Shown here piece after piece: positions 29,626 through 39,260 of a stretch of DNA of 64,000 nt. A model generated the notes under the pieces. The model ran no database searches and was not told where the DNA came from. It was given only the letters and a program-made list of their open reading frames with translations. The number at the start of each line of letters is the position of its first letter. Position 1 is the stretch's first letter. The position numbers and the translations under genes were made by a program. Source of the DNA: Bacteroidota bacterium (lineage in GTDB: Bacteria; Bacteroidota; Bacteroidia; AKYH767-A; 2013-40CM-41-45); assembly GCA_016721305.1 (NCBI GenBank), contig JADKIH010000005.1:1-64000 (forward strand), written 5' to 3'.

Positions 29626-29916
29626 ATGGAATCAAATACATTAACTCCACTGGAAAAAGCTCGGTTAGAACTTTCTTATGCTCACTTATATTACTACAAG
29701 AATTTATTGAAATATGGGCCGAACCTGTTTGAGGATGATGGAGACATAATACTTAAAGATAAAAATGGTGAAAAGGATGAACGAATGAATGGTCGTGAAT
29801 TGATTCTAAGAACGCTTAAATATTTTGAAGAGAAAGACCAACCATATTTTTACCGGATGTGTGCAAAGCTTAAAAAAGTTCTTGATGACTATGATGCTAA
29901 ATATTCAAGTAAATGA
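29626..29916 (+). CDS. Hypothetical protein in AAA-RadC operon
   Basis: A 96-residue charged, helical protein (TPLEKARLELSYAHLYYYKN at the start). It starts 5 bp after the previous gene, and its stop overlaps the RadC-like start (ATGA at 29913), so it is coupled to that gene. Family not recognised. Confidence 0.5.
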   Translation: MESNTLTPLEKARLELSYAHLYYYKNLLKYGPNLFEDDGDIILKDKNGEKDERMNGRELILRTLKYFEEKDQPYFYRMCAKLKKVLDDYDAKYSSK

Positions 29917-30395
29917 AGTCGTCATGTTTCAGTAGAACTCCTTCTGATATTTTTCCGCCTGGTGTATTTGAACTTAAGGTTTCTTTCTTCCGGCGTACCG
30001 AGACACGTATTAAATTAAGCAGTGCGGAAGCGGTTGCCAATTATGCAAGAAGCATTATTTACCCAGAAGGAACAATTCAATATGTTGAACAGTTTTTCGT
30101 TTTACTATTGGATCGGCAAAATCAATTGTACGCATTCAAACAAATCAGTTCCGGTGGAGTTTCTGCGACCTACACCGATCCGAAATTGATATTTCAGACG
30201 GCGCTACTTTGTCATGCTTCACAAATTATCTTGGTTCATAATCATCCTTCCGGAAATTTTCAGCCAAGCAATAACGATCTTCAAATGACAAAGCGGTTAA
30301 AGGATGTAGGTGAATTGTTGGAGTTACCGATTTTGGATCATGTGATTCTTACAGAGGAGAGTTACTATTCGTTTGCGGATGAAGGAAGATTATAA
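29913..30395 (+). CDS. RadC-like JAB domain protein
   Basis: The 160-residue protein has the JAMM/JAB metal site ILVHNHPSGNFQPSNND (His109, His111, Asp122) typical of the RadC family on plasmids and ICEs. The helix-hairpin-helix N-terminus of chromosomal RadC is missing, replaced by a short region (FELKVSFFRRTETRIKLSSA). The activity of RadC JAB domains is not settled. These genes are markers of mobile elements in Bacteroidota. Confidence 0.85.
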   Translation: MKSSCFSRTPSDIFPPGVFELKVSFFRRTETRIKLSSAEAVANYARSIIYPEGTIQYVEQFFVLLLDRQNQLYAFKQISSGGVSATYTDPKLIFQTALLCHASQIILVHNHPSGNFQPSNNDLQMTKRLKDVGELLELPILDHVILTEESYYSFADEGRL

Positions 30396-30423
30396 ATCTA
30401 AGGAGGAATTTCAATAAATAAAA

Positions 30424-30454
30424 AAGGCCTGCATAATTACTCTATGCAGGCCTT
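30424..30454. terminator. Bidirectional terminator between convergent genes
   Basis: AAGGCCTGCAT and ATGCAGGCCTT form a perfect 11-bp stem with a 9-nt loop, flanked by A-rich and T-rich sequence. It lies between the RadC-like gene (+) and the small gene at 30496 (-). Confidence 0.85.
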
Positions 30455-30495
30455 AATTTTAGTACTGACTCACTTGAATGTCCCTAGTTGAATAA

Positions 30496-30807
30496 TTAAG
30501 CTTCCGTGATCTTATCAGGAAACAGCTCAGCAGCTAGTTCAGATTCTCTTGCTGAAACCAACCACTCGAATGCCTCATCGTGAGAGAACACAATAATACC
30601 GGAATCTCCTCGCTTTCCTTCTGTCCCTTCGTCAACTGCATACTTAGACAAAGGACCTCCTCTGTATTTTAGGAAGTAATTTCCATTTGCAGTCCTGTAG
30701 AGAGTCTCTTCGAATGATCTGAAATTGTCATAATTACCAAATGCATCGGTAGCTATCCATGTAGCCGTTTCGGTGTCGTACACCTTTTTGTCAATGATTC
30801 TTTTCAT
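30496..30807 (-). CDS. Small conserved hypothetical protein
   Basis: 103 residues starting MKRIIDKKVYDTETATWIAT, with EETLYRTANGNYFLKYRGG in the middle and SHDEAFEWLVS near the end. Proteins starting this way are common in phages and mobile elements. The function is unknown. Confidence 0.6.
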   Translation of the reverse strand: MKRIIDKKVYDTETATWIATDAFGNYDNFRSFEETLYRTANGNYFLKYRGGPLSKYAVDEGTEGKRGDSGIIVFSHDEAFEWLVSARESELAAELFPDKITEA

Positions 30808-30849
30808 CTTGTTGTTAATTTATTTAATGGTTATTTGATTTCTGTTTAA

Positions 30850-31143
30850 TTATTTGCCAGACTTGTACTGAAGAAAGTTTATGTAAGCATTTACCGGGGT
30901 AATCAATGTTGTCGGACTTTTATACCTTGCAGAACTCACTTGCCTTATTTCCGGCATGTAATATTTGATGATCGACGGACTGTTGATTTCGAAAATATAT
31001 TCTCTATGCATACCTAAGTATTCACCTGCTTTATTGCATAAGCAGGTGTAATCTTTGATCGTTTTTTGTTTTACTGGTTCTCCGTTGTCCTGACAGTAAA
31101 CATTTTTCAGGTATTGTTCGAATTGAATTCTATTATTTTTCAT
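30850..31143 (-). CDS. Small hypothetical protein
   Basis: 97 residues, basic and helical (KTIKDYTCLCNKAGEYLGMH). The layout (short N-terminus, YLKNVYCQDNGEPVKQKTIK, several helices) weakly resembles a SAM-like DNA-binding fold without a catalytic domain, but this is not secure. It lies downstream of the methyltransferase on the same strand. Confidence 0.4.
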   Translation of the reverse strand: MKNNRIQFEQYLKNVYCQDNGEPVKQKTIKDYTCLCNKAGEYLGMHREYIFEINSPSIIKYYMPEIRQVSSARYKSPTTLITPVNAYINFLQYKSGK

Positions 31144-31179
31144 GGTTGATTTTATTACAGGATTAGATGATTAGTTGAA

Positions 31180-32112
31180 TTAGAGTAGATTTCCCACTTC
31201 GCTTAAAATATGTTCCACAATGTTTTTCATCAACATCGGTGGAAGCGTATTACCCATTAGTTTATGAGCATCATCTTTACTTATATCAATTGGCATCTGA
31301 TACCAATCAGGGAATGATGCAAATTTCTTGTCCTGTTCGATTGACATTTTCATTTCCTTTCCGTCGGAATAAATCGTTACCGGTTCAGACGCAGTAATTG
31401 TATTCATACGCTTTGTATTATGTTTGATAATCTTTTTTGATTGCCCCACTTTGATCGCTGTAATACTCGGATCAATATCTACAATACGAAGTCCTTCACG
31501 AGACAAGGAATCTGGTGTCGGTGCTGTCGGAATTATCCCAAACGATTTAGCATACCCGATAAAAATATACCGATTACGTTCCTGGCCAGTTTGATAAAAA
31601 CTAGCATTTAGGTTAAATAATTTGATATTGTAATGAGGCCCCAATTGTTCACGAATTCGCAATTTGATTTCATTAAAAATTGCAGTATTTCGCGGATCAC
31701 TCATACCCGGCACATTTTCTATGATGAAAATCTTCGGACTAATTTGCTCGATCAAGGAAATCGAATGCAGGAAAAGACCATTCCTTGGATCAAGCGGATT
31801 CATTTTTCCTTTCGCTATACTGAGACCTTGGCAAGGAGGGGAAAGTAAAAGCAATGTTAACTCTCCGACTCCCATCAGAATACGACGAAGAATATCGTTC
31901 CCTGAAATGGAATAAATATCTGCATTCCAAAACGGAATGTACTTTTCATCTTTGAAGTTTGCTTCAAATGCTTTCTGTGCAGCAGACCAATTATCTATTG
32001 CCAATAGCTCGTTAAAGTAATTATACAATAGCGCAAGAGAGCCGCCGCCTGCTCCACTGAATAGTGATACAGCTGTAAGCACTCTCAGTATTTGTGGATG
32101 GATTTTATTCAT
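31180..32112 (-). CDS. DNA (cytosine-5-)-methyltransferase
   Basis: The conserved C5-methyltransferase motifs are in order: motif I AVSLFSGAGGGSLALLY, motif IV LSPPCQGLSIAKGK with the catalytic Cys94, motif VI FIIENVPG, motif VIII QTGQERNRYIFIGY, and motif X MGNTLPP. At 310 residues it is short, with a small target-recognition region between VIII and X. It methylates cytosine in a sequence that cannot be read from the protein. Its start overlaps the gp88-ParB stop (ATGA), so the two are coupled. No cognate restriction gene lies next to it. Confidence 0.9.
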   Translation of the reverse strand: MNKIHPQILRVLTAVSLFSGAGGGSLALLYNYFNELLAIDNWSAAQKAFEANFKDEKYIPFWNADIYSISGNDILRRILMGVGELTLLLLSPPCQGLSIAKGKMNPLDPRNGLFLHSISLIEQISPKIFIIENVPGMSDPRNTAIFNEIKLRIREQLGPHYNIKLFNLNASFYQTGQERNRYIFIGYAKSFGIIPTAPTPDSLSREGLRIVDIDPSITAIKVGQSKKIIKHNTKRMNTITASEPVTIYSDGKEMKMSIEQDKKFASFPDWYQMPIDISKDDAHKLMGNTLPPMLMKNIVEHILSEVGNLL

Positions 32113-33572
32113 TGTTCAGTATATTTTAAGTTGTTGTTTTCATCAAGTTCGATTCGCTTCGGAATGTTACCACAGAATGGACATGCGTGAATTGTTTCAA
32201 GATCGATTTCTTCAGCAGGCACTTTATGTTTCGGTGTATCAGATTTAATTGCATTGTATGCTTCATTCAGAGTCACATCCTCACCAACTAGTTGTAACAT
32301 TGCTTGGTCTTTATCACCAACTGCCGTGATCTTGAAGATTTCCGTTTCTGACACGCCAATTGCATCTGCTATTCTAGCACGAGTATTCTTTTTTTCTGTT
32401 TCAGAAAGATCAGTTTGAAGATCTGTACGCTGGCCCTGCTTTTTACCCCAGTGTGTTTTCAATACAACAGCTTCATGATATTTTTCTAAAGCAGTTTTTG
32501 TTCGCTGACTGTTACTGAAGACAATAAATGCAGCTTCATCTTCAGGGTTCAGCTTTACCATCGTAGTTTTAATAGGTGTTACTGGATCAAATGATTCTAT
32601 TGCTTTGAATCGTCTCCAACCGCATAGGATCTCATTTTTCTCATTGATAATGATTGGCTGAAGTAATCCCACTTTAATAATGCTTTCTGCAAGCACAAGC
32701 AACTGTTTTGGCGAACCGTACATTCGTTGATTGTCCGGATGCTGCTTCAGTTCACTAGGATTCACCAGTTTGATTTCGTTCTGTTCTGGATTACATATTA
32801 CATCCATATTGATTGTTGAATCAAATCGGGATAAGGTAGTTTCCAATTCATTTTCCTGACTTTCGCGCGGGTATTTAAATGGAACCTGTTCAGCCCGCAT
32901 TTTCTTGATTGCTTCTGCTGCTTGAGAACCTGTTGGTTGTGTACTATGAAGAAGAATTGCAAAGTTTCCACCCTTCGTCATCGCATGGCTATCGTCATGA
33001 TCAATCTCCAATCCCATTTCTGTTGCCACCTCAGGTGTGAATACCACCTGTGCTGTTTGCATCGATTCATCGATAATCTCGTCTTGTCTTCCACCAAGTG
33101 AAAAAGTGACGATCATGTTATCCGGCACATGAGCTGATTTTACAAACTGCACACTTTTAGAATAGGTGTAAAAATGTATTTCGGGATTAGCAGCTGCAAC
33201 GTTCATCCATGAATTAGTGTACTCCTGATTAAAGAAGTCACCACTTACATGAAGGCGAATAACCGTTGCATCTTTCGGCAATGAAGCAGTGATTAGTGAG
33301 ATCATTTCCACTTCATTCTTTCCGCGTAATAATTCAAAGTTGTTCCAGCGCATATTCCGAACAGATTCGAATCGTTCCGCTGTGGCACTAAAGCACCGGA
33401 ATTGTTGTTCCGGCCCGTCGGTTATTTCACCGCTAAGTCGATCTGCCTTTGCCAGACAAATCTTGGCTTGTGGGCAACTGTGCCCAGCCGGTAAATCGAA
33501 TGTGTAAATTCGATCATCCAGCTTTGCATTTCCTTTTCGGAAGGAGAGTAATTGTGTAGGATCTATATTCAT
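32109..33572 (-). CDS. gp88-like - ParB/KorB nuclease-domain fusion protein
   Basis: Residues ~1-230 match the phage gp88-like family: LLSFRKGNAKLDDRIYTFDL, PAGHSCPQAKICLAKADRLS with spaced Cys, ITDGPEQQFRCFSATAERFE, and RLHVSGDFFNQEY. Residues ~265-350 are a ParB-type domain (VNPSELKQHPDNQRMYGSPK, then IINEKNEILCGWRRFKAIES). An HTH-like region follows (ARIADAIGVSETEIFKITAV), and the C-terminus has a CPFCG knuckle. ParB domains bind DNA and CTP. I infer a DNA-binding regulator or methylation partner. The fusion and its coupling to a C5-methyltransferase are unusual. Confidence 0.75.
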   Translation of the reverse strand: MNIDPTQLLSFRKGNAKLDDRIYTFDLPAGHSCPQAKICLAKADRLSGEITDGPEQQFRCFSATAERFESVRNMRWNNFELLRGKNEVEMISLITASLPKDATVIRLHVSGDFFNQEYTNSWMNVAAANPEIHFYTYSKSVQFVKSAHVPDNMIVTFSLGGRQDEIIDESMQTAQVVFTPEVATEMGLEIDHDDSHAMTKGGNFAILLHSTQPTGSQAAEAIKKMRAEQVPFKYPRESQENELETTLSRFDSTINMDVICNPEQNEIKLVNPSELKQHPDNQRMYGSPKQLLVLAESIIKVGLLQPIIINEKNEILCGWRRFKAIESFDPVTPIKTTMVKLNPEDEAAFIVFSNSQRTKTALEKYHEAVVLKTHWGKKQGQRTDLQTDLSETEKKNTRARIADAIGVSETEIFKITAVGDKDQAMLQLVGEDVTLNEAYNAIKSDTPKHKVPAEEIDLETIHACPFCGNIPKRIELDENNNLKYTEQ

Positions 33573-33697
33573 GTTTTAGGATTTACTTTTCTTTTGGGCA
33601 AAGCGTGGCCATACTTGAGTATTCAAGTTGACTTACTAAATAAATTTTTGGTGATATGCCGGGTTAGATCATAACCCGGGATTCAAATTTCAATTCC

Positions 33698-33856
33698 TCA
33701 TTCCCCAGACCCATTATATAGTTCAAGGAACATTTTTTCCCAGCCCATTTTAATTACATAGGCGTACAATTCGGGCTCGGATTTTTTAAGAAACATTTTT
33801 AATTCATCAGTAGTTTTAAAGCAATTCTTTACAGTTGGTGTACTAGCCTTTTTCAT
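33698..33856 (-). CDS. Small hypothetical protein (52 aa)
   Basis: The ORF from an ATG at 33856 ends at 33698. It reads MKKASTPTVKNCFKTTDELK at the start and LYAYVIKMGWEKMFLELYNG near the end, a soluble helical protein. It sits upstream of the gp88-ParB gene, on the same strand. Composition and isolation from other ORFs support it; the family is unknown. Confidence 0.4.
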   Translation of the reverse strand: MKKASTPTVKNCFKTTDELKMFLKKSEPELYAYVIKMGWEKMFLELYNGSGE

Positions 33857-33902
33857 AGTTCTCTCTTGGGTTTAAATTATTGAATAAAGGTAAAGACACC
33901 CT

Positions 33903-33938
33903 AAAAAAAAGACCTTTACATATTGAAATGTAAAGGTC
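33903..33938 (-). terminator. Rho-independent terminator
   Basis: GACCTTTACAT and ATGTAAAGGTC pair perfectly. On the minus strand the stem is followed by eight T (A8 at 33903-33910 on the plus strand). It probably ends transcription of the 34090-34773 gene. Confidence 0.8.
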
Positions 33939-34089
33939 CTGTAAAGTAAAGGTCAGTGCCGCTTTTTAGAACCCTGACTTAATTATTAGATTTAAAATTG
34001 ACTTTCTAGCTGGGAAATCTTTTCCTTGACTCCTGGCAGTTGATGAAGTTGTTTTAAATGTAGCTTCACTAATTGAACGACCATTTACT

Positions 34090-34773
34090 TCAAGGCAATT
34101 CTCTATCATCAGGAATATTTCCATTATACTTAATCACATTTTTGTATTCCACTAAATAGTAAATCAAAAAGCACAAGTCTATTTTAGATTTTTTCCAATT
34201 GACTTTTGAAATGTTGGGGCTATCAGCAGTAAATATTGAAATAAAATCTTCTATTTCCGAGTCGATATATTTACCAACTAATTCTGCATGTAAGTTTCGA
34301 AGTTTATTCAATACTACTTCTCTCTCATTGCCTTCACAAATTGCAAATCGATTCGATGGAGCGCTGGATTTAGTTGGCATCAAAACATCATGCGCGTACC
34401 ATTCTAACTTCTTTTTTATTGGTTTGAGATAAATAACTTCAAAATGATTCCAGTATTTTTCAAACAATTTTGGCGTCGCATTAACTTCAATATGATTGTT
34501 GTGAACTTGCTCTTTTGTGTATGTTGTTTCGAGATCTTTTATAAACCTCAATATTTCTTCTCCAGTTTGCTGAACTCCTCTTTCCTTTTCCATTTGGGAT
34601 ACTTTAAAAGTGATCTGCTCCAAATAAAATTCAAGTTGCTCTTCAAATTTTGAAAGTCGAAGCCTTTGTCGGAAATCGGTTTCTCCTTGAATGTATACTT
34701 CAAAGTACTTTTTTGAAGTTACCTTTTGCAAAAGAGCTTCGAGATCGTTTAGTCTGTGTAAATAGCCACCCAT
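34090..34773 (-). CDS. Hypothetical protein of Bacteroidota islands
   Basis: The 227-residue helical protein contains LSKFEEQLEFYLEQITFKVS and a C-terminal block (VNWKKSKIDLCFLIYYLVEY) that resembles small conserved proteins of conjugative or integrative elements. RteC-like proteins have a comparable end, but the match is too weak to name it. Intact; followed by a terminator. Confidence 0.45.
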   Translation of the reverse strand: MGGYLHRLNDLEALLQKVTSKKYFEVYIQGETDFRQRLRLSKFEEQLEFYLEQITFKVSQMEKERGVQQTGEEILRFIKDLETTYTKEQVHNNHIEVNATPKLFEKYWNHFEVIYLKPIKKKLEWYAHDVLMPTKSSAPSNRFAICEGNEREVVLNKLRNLHAELVGKYIDSEIEDFISIFTADSPNISKVNWKKSKIDLCFLIYYLVEYKNVIKYNGNIPDDRELP

Positions 34774-35516
34774 ATTATAATTCTGTTTTCAGCCTATTCC
34801 TTCGAATACATGATAGTATTAGAGATCAAAGCTGAATATTGTTAGCCCAATTTAAAATCGTTGACCCATTATAAAAACACCCGCCTGCATACAAGTACGA
34901 TCTAAAGTAGCAAGTATATTAGCTTTCACAGGTATTCACCTGAAATCGAAACAAATATCCGTCCTGTTTGGCTCCTCAAACCTTCTGTTTGGATTCTTTG
35001 CCAATTTTGTCCTGTTGTAATATGGTAAAAACATGCGTTTTCTTGTATCAGATAGTTTCTCATGGTGATAAAACTAATCAATTTTTCGACTCGCTCACGA
35101 CTCGCTTTTCAAAACCCCTGTCCACATTGCCAAGCAAACCAAGAGCATGTAAAAACCGGGCAAATCCGCTCGGGACCTCTTCGAAGTGTGAGTGTAAGTG
35201 TTAGTGTGAGAAGAGAGAGAGGGGCATTCAGCTTTTTGAGGCTCATCGGACGGATTGTCTGATGAGCCTTTTTAGTTTTCTACAAACAGAGTGTGAGTAG
35301 TTGCCGGTGTTTCACTATATATATCATGAAGCTTTTAACAGATTGTTCAGTGAACATTTGATTTGATATAAAATTGTATGAGTAGACGCTCCTATTCTGA
35401 TCAAAGCGAAAGCGTCTATCACACTTTTCTTGAAATAACATTGCATTGCATCTTATTCAATAAATATAGCAACATCTTTTATTTCATAACTTCTATCCAC
35501 AAACTCCTTACCTGAA
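34774..35516. other. Intergenic region, possible island border
   Basis: No credible gene is seen. The stretch includes a short GAGTG/AGAGAG-rich low-complexity part (35190-35222) and a terminator. It separates the accessory region from the T9SS-protein region. Confidence 0.35.
35239..35274 (+). terminator. Rho-independent terminator
   Basis: AGGCTCATC and GATGAGCCT pair and are followed by five T on the plus strand. No plus-strand gene was recognised upstream, so it may end an unannotated RNA or a transcript in the preceding 400 bp. Confidence 0.55.
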
Positions 35517-37786
35517 TTATCTGCTTACTACAAACCTTTTTACCATCTTCGTTCCCTTTATGTCAGAGACTTCCATAAAATAAACGCCCGGAGCAAACTC
35601 ATTGACATCGATAATAAAAGTGCCTTTCACAAATTGAAACTCCTTTAACACGTTTCCGGTGATGGAGAAAATCCGAATTGAATTCTCAGTACCCTCTGGC
35701 ATTTCGGCTTTCAATTTAGTTGAAACCGGATTTGGGTAAATTGAAATCGCCCCGAAATTAGTTTCAGATATTGCATTAATGCCATTCATATTAACAGTGT
35801 AATCTTCCACTTCGCCGGTAGAAAATAACTCGCAGGGAGTTTGTGACGAACCGTTCTTCATCGATACCCGCATTTTGGTTTGACCAGTCAATGCGTTCAC
35901 AGGAACTGTAAATGTGCTAGTCTCCCAGCCGATTTGTGAGGAAGAATATGAAACCACTTCTTCACCCGGATCTGCAAAGCTTCCATTTTGGTTGTAATCG
36001 ATCCAGACTTTCCAGAATTCTGTTGCTACGCCAACGATACCGGCACTTAGTGTAAGGTTATAGGTGCTTCCGGAGCTGAGGTTAACACTGAGTGATGTGT
36101 AATCGCCATAACCATTGTCTGATCCGGTACTGTTCAATAATGTTCCGATGTAAACGAGATCAATAAAATCATTCGAAGAATTGTTGCCACTTGATGCACA
36201 ATATCCACTCCTGTAGTGGTGAAGTGCGGAATGGATGAATAACCTGTAGGACCGCTATTGCAAATTGCCTCTACCCGATATTCATAAACTGTTCCGGCAA
36301 ATAATGGATCGATTTGCAATTGTGTCTGATTGGTCGAATAAGTCAGCCAAATGAGTGATGAATCAATCCGATACTCGACATGATACAAATAGGCATTCGA
36401 AACTACATTCCACGTGATCAATGCTGAGTTGTTTGTTATACTCGTTACACTCACTCCTGTCGGCACAGTGCCTGGATCCCTGCCGGTATGATCGAGATAG
36501 TGAATTATCAGCGTATTCACATCGCCCATTACAAAGAGACTGCTGTCATAACCCTTTGCAATATTGACTCCGGTCAGATATTCATTGATCGTATCAATTG
36601 CACTTACCCACTCACGATTACCATTTGGATCGTACTTTACTGTAACCATTTGCCGTGCACTCAAGGTCGAACCTCCCGGAAAAGGTCCTCCAATGCCGGT
36701 TACAAATGTATTCCCGAGATTGTCGGTCAAAATGTCGTTGGGAATCTCGTCGTTCTGCGAATGTTCATCGTAGCGATCCTGCCAAATTATAGTACCTGAT
36801 GTGTCTACCTTTACCGTTTGCCAGTCGACATAATTGCTGCCACCTGTAGTAGTACTGTAGGCCATAATCATTAAGTTGCCATCAATACAAACTTTTAGCT
36901 TCGAAGAAATATCATATCCACCAAGATCATATTGGCGAGTCCACATCAAATTACCTAAAGAATCATATTTATAAAGTAATACATCAGCAAGAGGAAGATT
37001 TGAAACCCATGAAAGCACGTATGTGTTTCCGCTATTGTCAATATACAGATCACGGCCCTGTACACCGACATTGATCGAATCCCAAAGCGTGATGCCACTG
37101 GTATCCATTACCCACGTCGTTGAATTTGCCTGCGAATAACTGGTAACACCTGTCACCCCCACTTTATCATTATTCAAAAACATATTGCTTATAAAATGAA
37201 AATTAGATGTTGACGGAAATGAATCCGTATTCACTCTTAAAGTATTTCCCGCAGGGTCGACCTTTATAATATTCATACCATTAGGATATCCGTTTACGTT
37301 ACCGGCAGTGGCCAGATAAAGATAACCGTTTGGATCCATCGCACCTGTTAAGTTTGTCCAAAATCGACTATTGTTATATGGACTGTAACTTCCATCGATG
37401 TTCTTTTTGTAAATCAAATTTCCGCTCTGATCATATTTCAATATAATCAATGAATTGGAAATTCGTCCACTGCTCGATTGCACATATTGGTAACCGATGA
37501 CAACCGGATTTGATTGCGGATCTAAAAATATCTTACTGGGATATTCGTGATTGAGTGCAACTGATGTTGTAGAAGTTGCCCGCCACAATTTATTTCCGAA
37601 TCGGTCTCGTTTTTCAAGCACAATATCATTGTCTAATGTTGTCGTGTAAACATTATTGCTTGAATCAACAATCATAAACGTCCCAAGATTCGCTGCCAAA
37701 TCCGGCATTTTCATCCAATCAATTGAGAAATCTGCTCTTGAAATGAATGGCAGAATAAATAAATAAAATAGTATGGTCTTTTTCAT
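35517..37786 (-). CDS. Secreted T9SS protein: beta-propeller - FN3 - GEVED - sorting domain (one frameshift)
   Basis: A signal peptide (TILFYLFILPFISRA) is followed by ~400 residues of propeller-like repeats (DPNGYLYLATAGN, DNSGNTYVLSW, DNLGNTFVTG). Next is an FN3 domain (TSITNNSALITWNVVSNAYL). The frame changes near 36200 and continues as GYCASSGNNSSNDFIDLVYI into a GEVED domain (WKVWIDYNQNGSFADPGEEV, TGEVEDYTVNM). The end is a T9SS sorting tail (AISIYPNPVSTKLK). It is exported across the outer membrane by type IX secretion. The domain mix suggests a large adhesive or scaffold protein; its ligand is unknown. Confidence 0.8.
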
Positions 37787-38383
37787 TTTCTTTTTTATTT
37801 CCCCTGATTCGGTGACATAGCACCTATCTGACGAAGATGGTTTTATTATTAATTACATTTCGACTTTTTTCATGATCAAAAAAAGGAAACGCTCTTATCA
37901 ATGATCATTAATGTCGTAGCTTCATTTCTAAAGCCTCTCGCACTCTCCACATTCCTATGTTTTAACATATTCATGAAGTACTGTGCAATGTGAGTAAATC
38001 TCCGGTGTTTGTACTATGAAATATGCTCAATGGGAAGAAATGAGAATTGAATCGGAAAAAATTGAATGTTTTCATTCGGTTACTACATGATAATGTAGTT
38101 GAAATTACATACAAAAGCCAGAAGCATCTCGTTAGCAAAACTCGTTCAAGAAATTAAAGTGAAGTTCACATTAAGCCCCGTTTCACAAACACAGAGCTCC
38201 GTTGTTTTCATCAGGAGATTTTAGGTGCCATGTGTAACTCACTCACGTTTCGCTGAGAGGGTTTTGGATGATTTACTAAGGCCGGATGTCTGTGGAAACC
38301 TTATGCATAATTTTATTGATCCAGCCGGAAATTTCACTCACAAATAACCACCTAAAGTCGACAGTAGATATGCGCCCCCCTTC
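37787..38383. other. Intergenic region
   Basis: 600 bp without a supported gene; it separates the minus-strand T9SS gene from the toxin-antitoxin relic. I see no repeat or RNA in it. Confidence 0.3.
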
Positions 38384-38755
38384 CGTCAAATTTCCACACC
38401 TTCGTAAATACGATCAGTTAATTTACTTCTGCGCTATTTTGGGATATTGACATTTCAACAATATCCGAAATAGAACACTCGAGATTTATCATCCAACCGA
38501 TATACATGTTTGGATTATGGGAAGAGTGGCTACGTTTAAAAAATAGATATGGATTGCCAACAATAAAGTATGAATTTCTTTCGGCCCGCTGGCTTGGCAA
38601 AAAAAGCTCAACTATTTCAGCCCATTTTCAACAAACCAAAAGAAAACTTCTGATGCTTTTCGTCTCAACAGTCAGCCCAAGGACATTGAAATTATTAAAA
38701 GAACTTCTGGCGCTTCCAAAGCTTGATGAATTTTACCTCGCAGGAGGGCATGAGG
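38384..38755 (+). pseudogene. Degenerate DUF6922-AbiEii module (truncated second copy)
   Basis: The sequence parallels 48112-48476 nearly base by base, with some substitutions and small indels. It encodes ALFWDIDISTISEIEHSRFI, MFGLWEEWLRLKNRYGLPTI and LNYFSPFSTNQKK (DUF6922), then MLFVSTVSPRTLKLLKELLA and LDEFYLAGG, the first 35 residues of the AbiEii-type nucleotidyltransferase. It breaks off at that glycine pair, before the catalytic aspartates, so no toxin can be made. It looks like an old partial duplication. Confidence 0.7.
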
Positions 38756-38799
38756 CTGATCAATTCATTTGCACAAATTCAATTTGCGGCTGAATCGGG

Positions 38800-39260
38800 A
38801 TACTTACAAAAAGGTGGGTAGTTGTCGTGTATGGAGGATTACAAAATCTAATGCAAAGACCTCCATCATTAATTCCTTTCTTAAATTAATTATCAGAAGT
38901 CGGGGGTATAATTCAATTGCAAATTCTAAATAAATATCATTGTCATTGCTCACTCACCGCATACCCCAAAATGGGTATCACGCTTTTCTCCAAATCTCCG
39001 TCGGCCTTACCCACAGCGGGTTTCAGAACGACCTGAAAAACCTCCTACTTGGCCGGTACTTCATCCTTTTCGTCGGGTATTGAAAAAATGCGCACTTAAT
39101 TTAGGCTGAAATAACAGCTAATTCATTCAGATTTTTGAACTAAATCGGTATGCAATTCGAAATCTTCTTTTTAGTGGCTTTTCGGTTTTTATTATATGGC
39201 AATTAATTCTATTTTGCAGTTACTACACGTAACAATTTTTTTAAGCCCACCACAATCATT
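38800..39260. other. Intergenic region upstream of the giant gene
   Basis: AT-rich, no ORF of note. It should hold the promoter of the GloVer gene starting at 39261. Confidence 0.3.

Larger units (their letters stand above)
1241..34773. mobile_element. Accessory region with integrative-element genes (boundaries uncertain)
   Basis: This span holds a serine recombinase relic, an excisionase-like gene, a tyrosine integrase, a VirE_N/primase-like gene, a RadC-like JAB protein, a ParB fusion, a DNA methyltransferase, many small unknown genes and the copper-resistance cargo. Together these suggest one or more integrated elements. I could not find a tRNA gene or a convincing pair of attachment repeats, so the ends are only the outermost accessory genes. 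The copper cluster could be older chromosomal DNA or cargo. Confidence 0.35.

Noticed and set aside
33350..33380. Sequence GATTCGAATC resembling a tRNA T-arm
   Set aside because: It lies inside the gp88-ParB coding region and no cloverleaf can be formed around it.
34968..35204. 78-residue plus-strand ORF before a terminator
   Set aside because: Composition is odd (ends in KCECKC from a low-complexity stretch) and there is no recognisable domain; left as intergenic.
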